DNA of 5,170 nucleotides. It comes from Candidatus Zhuqueibacterota bacterium 4484_87 (GTDB lineage Bacteria; Zhuqueibacterota; Zhuqueibacteria; Thermofontimicrobiales; Thermofontimicrobiaceae). The DNA lies in contig NATN01000227.1 in the NCBI GenBank assembly GCA_002085355.1, positions 1-5,170 on the forward strand. Direction: 5' to 3'. The notes beneath the pieces are model-generated. The model was not told the DNA's origin, did not search any database, and saw only the letters and a program-made list of their open reading frames with translations. Within the stretch, counting starts at the first letter, position 1. Each line of letters begins with the position of its first letter. This document shows positions 1-5,170 of this stretch, piece after piece. A program made the position numbers and the translations under genes.

Positions 1-939
1 GTCAATAATTTTGTCGTAAGGAATCAGCAAATGTTCATCCCGATATTCCAGGGAATCAGGATTAACTCGTGCGATGACGATCGCATCTTTTTCGCCGCCG
101 ATGAGCCAATCATAGCCAAAAACCTGCAAAATGAGCTGCATATTGGGAATATCCGGATTATCGATATCCGGCGTCTCCGGTTTGTAAAATTCCAGCCGCG
201 ATTGCGAAAGGTCAACGCTCCCGGGCGCATTTATGGTATGATCGATACCATCTTCCGCCAATACAGCGAATTCACCCGGTGATAAAGGAAAATCCCCTCC
301 GTTGCCAGGCACCTGCCACACATTTTTCGAATAAACAAATTGATCATCCCGTGGATAAGCTTTGCTGACAACAGCGACCACCAGTCCATCGAGATAAATT
401 GTGGAATCCGATTGATTATAAAGCTCAAGATATTTATCGTGAAAATACAGTCCGGCATCAGGAGGACCGCAGGCATAAATTTCGCTGATCACCAGCCCGT
501 TGCCGGTAATAACCAAATCCATCGGCAGAATGAGCGTGGAGTCCACATCAGCGCGAATTGTCATTTTTTTGATGGACACATTTTTCAAAGCGACATTTTC
601 GCTCGCTTCACCGGTTGCTTTTTCCACTTCTTCCGGCGCAAGCTTGCGTTCTGCCGTCACAAAATAGTCATCAGACAACAATCCCGTAGCATTCACGAGC
701 CCGATCGAGTCAGAGAAAAAAGTGAATTCCTGGCCCAGAGAATTGGACTGGAGTTTGAGCGATGCCCCGGAGACGCCGGCTCTGCCGTAAATTTTCTCCA
801 TGTAGCCGGAGTCATCAAATAAGAGAATCTTAATCGGTGTCTTTCGCTCAATTGCAACCGGCTTTTTCTCCACCTGCAAAATTTTATCACAGCTTCCCAT
901 TGAAAACAGAATGAAAATAAAAATTGCTATTTTTTTCAT
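1..939 (-). CDS. DUF4876-type lipoprotein, 3' end beyond the window
   Basis: Partial gene: 313 codons are open from the ATG at 939 to base 1, and the C-terminus is cut off by the window edge. The N-terminus is a lipoprotein signal: MKK, a hydrophobic run (about 4-14) and Cys17 in a loose lipobox MGSC, followed by Asp18. Residues about 34-142 look like a beta-sandwich module (GASLKLQS, then SDSIGLVNATGLLSDDYFVT), similar to the regulatory-like or Ig-like domains that open many FCB lipoproteins. Residues about 149-186 read LVISEIYACG...DKYLELYNQSDSTIYLDGL, and 231-244 read GIDHTINAPGSVDL. Together with a later DNPDIPN (260-266) these match my recollection of the DUF4876 family, known mostly from Bacteroidota. 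Family members are usually somewhat over 400 residues, so roughly a quarter may be missing. The start is supported by GGGAG ten bases upstream and lies two bases after the receptor stop, so the two are probably translationally coupled. It is probably an envelope or surface partner of the receptor. Its biochemical role is unknown, and the domain name is from recall rather than a search. Confidence 0.82.
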   Translation of the reverse strand, partial: MKKIAIFIFILFSMGSCDKILQVEKKPVAIERKTPIKILLFDDSGYMEKIYGRAGVSGASLKLQSNSLGQEFTFFSDSIGLVNATGLLSDDYFVTAERKLAPEEVEKATGEASENVALKNVSIKKMTIRADVDSTLILPMDLVITGNGLVISEIYACGPPDAGLYFHDKYLELYNQSDSTIYLDGLVVAVVSKAYPRDDQFVYSKNVWQVPGNGGDFPLSPGEFAVLAEDGIDHTINAPGSVDLSQSRLEFYKPETPDIDNPDIPNMQLILQVFGYDWLIGGEKDAIVIARVNPDSLEYRDEHLLIPYDKIID

Positions 940-941
940 TG

Positions 942-3617
942 TCAAAAAACTCCCAGCGAGGTACTCATTTCGACCCCAAAAAACAGTTCCGGATTGCGCC
1001 GTGTGTAGGACGGATAATTTGGATGGGTGCGCTTTAATCTGTAAAAAGGCCTGTAGTTGAAAAAATTATTCACATAAAAAGACACTTCTGCGCCTTTCCA
1101 GAGCGATTTGGTTACTTTCAAATTGAACAACCACAAATTGGGTCTGTCTTCTTCCAGCAACTGGTAAGGCTGATAGCTTCTCCTCAATCTGGCGTAGCGG
1201 GAATCAGCTTGTTCGGCTTCCGAAATCCAATAAGTGTTGCCATCTTCGGCAAAATAGCCAATTGCCAACGTGTCCGTCATTCCATTTCTGCCGTCAATGT
1301 TCATCAACTCCTGCTGAATGTGCAGCGTAACCCAGATCCCCAGTGAACGCGCTTGAATTTCAAAACGATAGTTCAGCAAAAGATTTTTGCGGTAATTTTC
1401 CTGCGGCTTGTAAAAAGGGATAACGCTCATGTCTAACTCGGGGCTGTAGCGTTTGATGCCCAGAGTTTCCTTTGTCCAACCGCTTTTTTTATCCCGATAA
1501 GCCGCATCAAAAGAAAAGACCGTTTGAATCACTGGCAGACGTTTAGTTCTGAGAGAAAATTCCACGCCTTTTACTTTCATCCAGCCATCATTGATATATG
1601 AATTGTAATCTTCAAACATGAAATTGCGTACCACATATTCGCTCAAATCAGGATAATCGGGAAAAGATTTCTGCGGCAAAATAATGGGTATCGTCATCGA
1701 GCGAAACATGCCTGTTGTATGATTGTAAAAGCCGGTTATGGAAAAACCAACAGCGCTGATCTGCTGATCCAGGCTCACTTCATATTTTTCCTGTTGGTAG
1801 CCTCGCAAATTTGCATTATTGCGATCGCGAATGTAAGTGGAAATCAAAGAGAAATTCTGGGCAGGATCCGTGGGGTCGACGACTGAAACGGTGTCTACAA
1901 CATCAAAATATTCGGGGCCGGGAAAAATCATTGCCATTGGCGGTGATTTTGAAGTCGTGCCATAGCCGGCGCGAATCTGTGTTTGCGAAAATAGTTGCAT
2001 GGAAAAATTAATTCTCGGATTAAAAAAACTGCCATTTCGCGATTGGACGAAATCGGTTTTGCCGAAAAGTCCGGCAAAGTCCACACTTTCCGGTCGATAG
2101 GCCTCGTAGCGAAACCCCAACTGCAACGTAACGGGTTTAATAATTCTGCCATTAATTTTATCCTCTGCATAGAAACTGACAGTATTGTACGCTGGTAATT
2201 CATCGTAGCGGCGAATTCGAATGGCTTGTGTGCCTAAAATCGGCGGATACAATGGATCAAACACCACGCCTTTTCCGCGATTGAAATCATCGCGCCAGGT
2301 GATGCCAGCCAAAAACGTGTGGAAGAAAGGCTGTGTCGTCCATTGGTGCTGATAGTAAATATCCGCAAACAGATTCCACATTTCGCCTTTGAGCCATTTT
2401 TTGCCCACATACGATCCAAAAACAATGTATCCTTCCTGAGTGCCCTCATCCAGGCGATCTGAAAGCACGAGATTGTCACGGGAAATTAATTGCTGTAAAT
2501 AGGAATTCTGCCTGGTGAAAGAGACAGAGTAATTTGCATTCAAGCGCGAAAAATCTGAAAATTTGTAAAAATAATTACCAGAAAATTTGAGATTGTAATC
2601 CCGATTGTACCATGCTTCGCGGAGCGCATAGCCGGGCTTTTCTTTACTCTCGTCAAATGCACGCGTGAAAAAAAGCTGATTCCTCGTGCGAAATTTTTCA
2701 CTTTCCCGCGCAGCGGATAATTGTGCAGACAGCCTGGTGTAACCGTCGCCGGTGATTCGGATGTCGCGCTCTGAATATGCCAGGTTAAAATTACCTGAAA
2801 TAATCCAATTTTTCCAATCCGTTCCACCGGAAAAGTTTGTCTCATAAAGATGAGGATTGTATTTGAATTTCAACCGAAATGGCGATTTTGCGCTTCGGGT
2901 ATTGACCAGCAAAATGCCATCAACCAGATCGCCGTGGCGTGCAGACGGAATCCCCCGGATAACCTCCACTTCGCGAATATTTTCCGCCGGAATGGCGCGC
3001 AAATCAATGCCGCTTGCTCCCGAAGCTGTGCCAATTCCTGTCTGCAAGTTCGCATTGTTGCTCAAAGGAACGCCGTCCATGATTACTTTCGTACCAATGG
3101 AATTGCCGCCGCGAATTGTTGCCTCGGCTGAATAGTGCAAGTTGGGATTTTCAGTCTTTTCGCCAGGGACGAGCTGCAAAACATCGTTCAGACTGGACGC
3201 CTGAATATGTTCGATTTCCGCAGATCTGATAACCGATTTCGTTTCCGGAGTTCGGGGAATGAACTCATCCTCGGCAGTAACGGTAATTTCGCCCAATTGA
3301 ATGGCAGAGCTTTTCAATGTAAAATGACGGAATATCTTCTCATTCTTTTTGAGCTCAATGGTTTCCTTTTTTGTTTTGTAGCCGATGTAGCTTACAATCA
3401 GCGTATATTTCCCCGGCGGCAGTCTCAGTGAGAATTTCCCTTTTAGATCGGTTGCTGTTCCCAGGTAATTTTCCTGAACAAAAACATTGGCATACGGCAG
3501 CGGATTTCCTTGTTCGTCTGTGACTCTGCCGGAGAACACGCTGTTTTTTTCGCTCGCCACTATTTGAGCGACAAAAAGAAATACTGTCAATAAAAGAAAT
3601 TGGTGCGTTTTATTCAT
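942..3617 (-). CDS. TonB-dependent outer-membrane receptor with carboxypeptidase-regulatory-like domain
   Basis: Outer-membrane barrel for active, TonB-energised uptake of an unidentified ligand. Numbering is from the ATG at 3617 (891 residues). A signal peptide covers about 1-22 (hydrophobic FLLLTVFLFVAQ, likely cleavage after VAS). A carboxypeptidase-D-regulatory-like beta sandwich follows at about 26-101 (GRVTDEQGNPLPYANVFV, then GTATDLKGKFSLRLPPGKYTL). Next come a TonB-box-like linker LGEITVTA (108-115) and a plug at about 122-241, with LNDVLQLVPG, TIRGG, VIMDGVPL and EVEVIRGIPSARHGDLVDG. The rest is a beta barrel rich in aromatic residues, including a GYGTTSKSPP...FPGPEYFD segment near 550-571. 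The protein ends in SLGVF, a C-terminal Phe as expected of a barrel-assembly signal. An in-frame TTG at 3626 would add three residues. I chose the ATG because it is the commoner start and gives a normal signal peptide; neither start has a clear Shine-Dalgarno. The plug lacks the usual SusC signature and no SusD follows. The DUF4876 gene starts two bases after the stop. Family certain, ligand unknown. Confidence 0.93.
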   Translation of the reverse strand: MNKTHQFLLLTVFLFVAQIVASEKNSVFSGRVTDEQGNPLPYANVFVQENYLGTATDLKGKFSLRLPPGKYTLIVSYIGYKTKKETIELKKNEKIFRHFTLKSSAIQLGEITVTAEDEFIPRTPETKSVIRSAEIEHIQASSLNDVLQLVPGEKTENPNLHYSAEATIRGGNSIGTKVIMDGVPLSNNANLQTGIGTASGASGIDLRAIPAENIREVEVIRGIPSARHGDLVDGILLVNTRSAKSPFRLKFKYNPHLYETNFSGGTDWKNWIISGNFNLAYSERDIRITGDGYTRLSAQLSAARESEKFRTRNQLFFTRAFDESKEKPGYALREAWYNRDYNLKFSGNYFYKFSDFSRLNANYSVSFTRQNSYLQQLISRDNLVLSDRLDEGTQEGYIVFGSYVGKKWLKGEMWNLFADIYYQHQWTTQPFFHTFLAGITWRDDFNRGKGVVFDPLYPPILGTQAIRIRRYDELPAYNTVSFYAEDKINGRIIKPVTLQLGFRYEAYRPESVDFAGLFGKTDFVQSRNGSFFNPRINFSMQLFSQTQIRAGYGTTSKSPPMAMIFPGPEYFDVVDTVSVVDPTDPAQNFSLISTYIRDRNNANLRGYQQEKYEVSLDQQISAVGFSITGFYNHTTGMFRSMTIPIILPQKSFPDYPDLSEYVVRNFMFEDYNSYINDGWMKVKGVEFSLRTKRLPVIQTVFSFDAAYRDKKSGWTKETLGIKRYSPELDMSVIPFYKPQENYRKNLLLNYRFEIQARSLGIWVTLHIQQELMNIDGRNGMTDTLAIGYFAEDGNTYWISEAEQADSRYARLRRSYQPYQLLEEDRPNLWLFNLKVTKSLWKGAEVSFYVNNFFNYRPFYRLKRTHPNYPSYTRRNPELFFGVEMSTSLGVF
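950..954 (-). promoter_or_regulatory. Shine-Dalgarno site of the DUF4876 gene inside the receptor 3' end
   Basis: On the minus strand GGGAG ends ten bases before the ATG at 939. It sits within the last codons of the receptor gene (Leu-Gly-Val-Phe-stop). With only CA between the receptor TGA and the next ATG, terminating ribosomes would be well placed to reinitiate, which supports coupled production of receptor and lipoprotein. The spacing is slightly long but usable. Confidence 0.6.
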
Positions 3618-3623
3618 TATTTT

Positions 3624-3634
3624 CAAACCGTTTG
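3624..3634. promoter_or_regulatory. 11-base palindrome CAAACCGTTTG, possible operator
   Basis: This is a perfect 5-base inverted repeat around one central base, lying 7 bases upstream of the receptor ATG. It contains AACCGTTT, which fits the AANCGNTT core shared by many LacI-family operators, but the outer positions of such sites match only in part. Its position would suit repression of receptor translation or transcription elongation better than promoter activation. Speculative. Confidence 0.2.
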
Positions 3635-3669
3635 CGTCCGAAACTGTGAGTTATTTTCTGTTTTGCGTC
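3631..3669 (-). repeat. Short direct repeat GACGCAAA, two copies 31 bases apart
   Basis: The plus strand reads tttgcgtc at 3631-3638 and again at 3662-3669. The start-to-start distance of 31 bases is close to three helical turns, so both copies would face the same side of the DNA. That is an arrangement used by some direct-repeat-binding regulators. Two 8-base copies in 71 bases could also be chance. Confidence 0.3.
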
Positions 3670-3688
3670 AGAGCTTTATTTGCAAAAG

Positions 3689-5164
3689 TCAACTAAACAA
3701 TTTTTTAATGCGCTGATACGCGTCCTCCCACTGCTCCTGATTTTCGGGCAAAAACTCCCGCAATGCAAAAGAATTTGCTATCAATTCTCTTCCTTCTTCC
3801 ACAGAACTGAGCTCTTTTTTGGCAATCGCCTGCACCACAATATTGCCCAGCGCCGTAGCTTCCGAAGGTCCGGCAATGACAGGGATGCCCAGAGCATTGG
3901 CAGTGAATTGATTCAAAAGTTGATTTTGCGAGCCGCCGCCAACAATGTGTAGTCTGTCAATTTTTTTGTCGTGCATGGAATTTATCATATCCATGATAAA
4001 GCGATATTTCAATGCCAGGCTTTCAAAAATAGTGCGCAATAATTCGCCCTGAGTTTCTGGCATTGGCTGATCCGTGCGTTTGCAAAAATCTTGAATTGCT
4101 TTTGTCATATCAGGCGGATTCAAGAAAATAGCATCGTCCGGATTGATGATCGAACGGAAGGGTTTTGCCCTTTCGACGAGCGATGGCATTTCTTCGTATC
4201 CCACCGTTTTTCCGTCCAATTCCCACTGATACATGCAGCGCTGCAATAGCCATAACCCCATTGCATTTCGCAAAAAACGGATTTTACCATTAACGCCGCC
4301 TTCATTGGTGAAATTAAACCGCATAGAATCATCGCTAATGATAGGCGTGTCAGCATCGATTCCCATCAGCGACCAGGTGCCGGAACTGAGATAAGCCCAG
4401 TTACCTGAAAGCGCAGGAACAGCGACCACGGCACTTGCAGTATCGTGCGTCGCGGGTGCGATAACTTCCAATTTTTTTATCCCTGTTTCCAGCTTAATTT
4501 CCGGAAGAATGTCGCCGATCAGTGTCCCTGGCTGGATTATTGGAGAAACTAATTTATCAGGTAAGTCCAGTCGGGAAAAAATTTCATTAGCCCAATTCTT
4601 TTGATTAGCATTTAAAAGCTGCGACGTCGATGCAATCGTGTATTCATTTAACTTTTCCCCGGTGAGGAAAAAATTAAACAGATCAGGCACAAAGAGCAAT
4701 TTATCGGCAATTTTCAAGAGATGGCTTTCCGTTTCAACCATGGAAAATAGCTGAAACAGAGAATTAATTTGCATGAATTGAATACCGGTAATTTCATACA
4801 TTTCTTTTTGGGGCATTTTCGCCAACGCGCGTTCGAGCATGCCGTCAGTTCTGGAATCGCGATAGCAGAAAGGATTTCCAATAAGTTGATTGTCTTTAGT
4901 AATTAAGCCAAAATCCACACCCCAGGTGTCAATACCCATTCCCTGCAAATCAGGAAAACCTTTCTTTACAGCAAGCGTAATTCCTTTTTTCAGCTCATTG
5001 AATAGATAAGGAAAATCCCAGTACAAATGTCCGAGTATTTGAATTGGACCGTTGGGAAAACGGTGAATTTCTTCGAGCGAGATTTTATCGTTTTCAATCT
5101 TGCCGATGATCGCGCGACCGCTGGATGCGCCAAAATCAAATGCAAGGTAGTAATTTGCAGCCAT
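3689..5164 (-). CDS. rhaB: L-rhamnulokinase (FGGY-family sugar kinase)
   Basis: Cytoplasmic kinase expected to phosphorylate L-rhamnulose with ATP to L-rhamnulose 1-phosphate, the step between rhamnose isomerase and rhamnulose-1-phosphate aldolase. At 491 residues it matches the family length (E. coli RhaB is 489). Seen in the sequence: the N-terminal nucleotide/phosphate loop DFGASSGR (residues 10-17), GIDTWGVDFG (77-86), the YRDSR segment (101-105), the THDTASAV motif (239-246) whose Asp241 aligns with the catalytic base of FGGY kinases, SSGTWS (260-265) at the start of the C-terminal lobe, and VGGGSQN (about 408-414) for the adenine side. No key motif is missing, so it should be active. 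The ATG at 5164 puts the first beta strand right after the start, as usual. Another ATG at 5168 is out of frame. The ribosome-binding site lies off the window. The gene ends in TGA, 71 bases before the receptor on the same strand. Other FGGY sugars (fuculose, xylulose) are less likely given the DFGASSGR and DTWGVDFG forms typical of RhaB. Confidence 0.95.
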   Translation of the reverse strand: MAANYYLAFDFGASSGRAIIGKIENDKISLEEIHRFPNGPIQILGHLYWDFPYLFNELKKGITLAVKKGFPDLQGMGIDTWGVDFGLITKDNQLIGNPFCYRDSRTDGMLERALAKMPQKEMYEITGIQFMQINSLFQLFSMVETESHLLKIADKLLFVPDLFNFFLTGEKLNEYTIASTSQLLNANQKNWANEIFSRLDLPDKLVSPIIQPGTLIGDILPEIKLETGIKKLEVIAPATHDTASAVVAVPALSGNWAYLSSGTWSLMGIDADTPIISDDSMRFNFTNEGGVNGKIRFLRNAMGLWLLQRCMYQWELDGKTVGYEEMPSLVERAKPFRSIINPDDAIFLNPPDMTKAIQDFCKRTDQPMPETQGELLRTIFESLALKYRFIMDMINSMHDKKIDRLHIVGGGSQNQLLNQFTANALGIPVIAGPSEATALGNIVVQAIAKKELSSVEEGRELIANSFALREFLPENQEQWEDAYQRIKKLFS

Positions 5165-5170
5165 ACATCT

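Larger units (their letters stand above)
3618..3688 (-). promoter_or_regulatory. Kinase-receptor intergenic region, possible leader or operator
   Basis: This 71-base, AT-rich gap is the only real non-coding DNA in the window. It holds two copies of GACGCAAA (minus-strand reading), the palindrome TTTGCAAA at 3679-3686, and the interrupted palindrome CAAACCGTTTG at 3624-3634 next to the receptor start. I see no convincing G+C-rich hairpin with a T tract, so no terminator for the kinase gene, and no good match to a sigma-70 or a Bacteroidota-type (TTTG / TANNTTTG) promoter. Read-through from the kinase gene into the receptor is therefore possible, but a separate promoter cannot be excluded. Confidence 0.3.

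Noticed and set aside
340..822. 160-codon plus-strand open frame opposite the DUF4876 gene
   Set aside because: It is antisense to a frame with a lipoprotein signal and recognisable domain motifs, it has low-complexity Phe/His/Arg-rich content, and I see no ribosome-binding site or known domain. It is a shadow of the real gene.
937..950. T6 run just before the receptor stop, where a -1 slip would fuse the receptor to the lipoprotein
   Set aside because: A -1 slip does read through in frame to the lipoprotein ATG, but there is no proper slippery heptamer and no evident downstream structure. A fusion would also bury the receptor's terminal Phe and place the lipoprotein signal peptide internally. 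Coincidence is more likely.
2850..3431. Plus-strand open frames of 92-98 codons opposite the receptor plug region
   Set aside because: Several overlapping frames of similar length arise from the codon composition of the receptor gene. None shows a domain, start context or independent support.
942..3617. Calling the receptor SusC
   Set aside because: The standard SusC plug signature and a SusD neighbour are both missing, so only the broader TonB-dependent receptor call is supported.
3641..3688. Rho-independent terminator after the rhamnulokinase gene
   Set aside because: Only very short AT-rich inverted repeats are present. There is no G+C-rich stem followed by a T tract on the transcribed strand.
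3680..3952. 90-codon plus-strand frame starting in the intergenic gap
   Set aside because: It is almost entirely antisense to the 3' end of the rhamnulokinase gene, and its translation shows no recognisable features.
1..5170. CRISPR array, tRNA, insertion sequence or phage-related gene
   Set aside because: Coding sequence fills almost the whole window. I found no regular repeat-spacer pattern, terminal inverted repeats, transposase motifs or tRNA-like cloverleaf in the remaining bases.

Overview
The window carries three genes, all on the minus strand and closely packed, so transcription runs from the right edge to the left edge. In that order they are a complete L-rhamnulokinase (5164-3689), a complete TonB-dependent outer-membrane receptor with an N-terminal carboxypeptidase-regulatory-like domain (3617-942), and the first 313 residues of a DUF4876-type lipoprotein that runs off the left edge (939-1). 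The only non-coding stretch of any length is the 71 bases between the kinase and the receptor. I see no RNA gene, insertion sequence, CRISPR array, integrase or origin.

The organism is a Gram-negative bacterium, most likely of the FCB group (Bacteroidota or a related lineage such as Calditrichota or a KSB1/Marinimicrobia-like phylum). The basis is the receptor architecture (signal peptide, regulatory-like beta-sandwich, plug, barrel), the DUF4876 partner, the absence of a clear Shine-Dalgarno sequence before the receptor, and moderate, AT-leaning base composition by eye. I cannot place it more precisely from sequence alone.

The receptor and lipoprotein form a tight unit: the receptor stop and the lipoprotein start are separated by two bases (TGA-CA-ATG), and the lipoprotein Shine-Dalgarno lies inside the last receptor codons. 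This implies coupled expression of an outer-membrane channel and an envelope lipoprotein, formally comparable to SusC/SusD-type pairs. However, the receptor lacks the usual SusC plug signature and no SusD is present in the window. The cargo is unknown. The cytoplasmic kinase upstream belongs to L-rhamnose catabolism, which allows, but does not prove, that the receptor brings in a rhamnose-containing compound.

The most useful leads are the uncharacterised receptor/DUF4876 pair, the lamin-tail-like core of the lipoprotein, and a small cluster of repeats in the kinase-receptor gap (a direct repeat at 31-base spacing plus an 11-base palindrome) that could be an operator. Nothing here by itself proves a new system.
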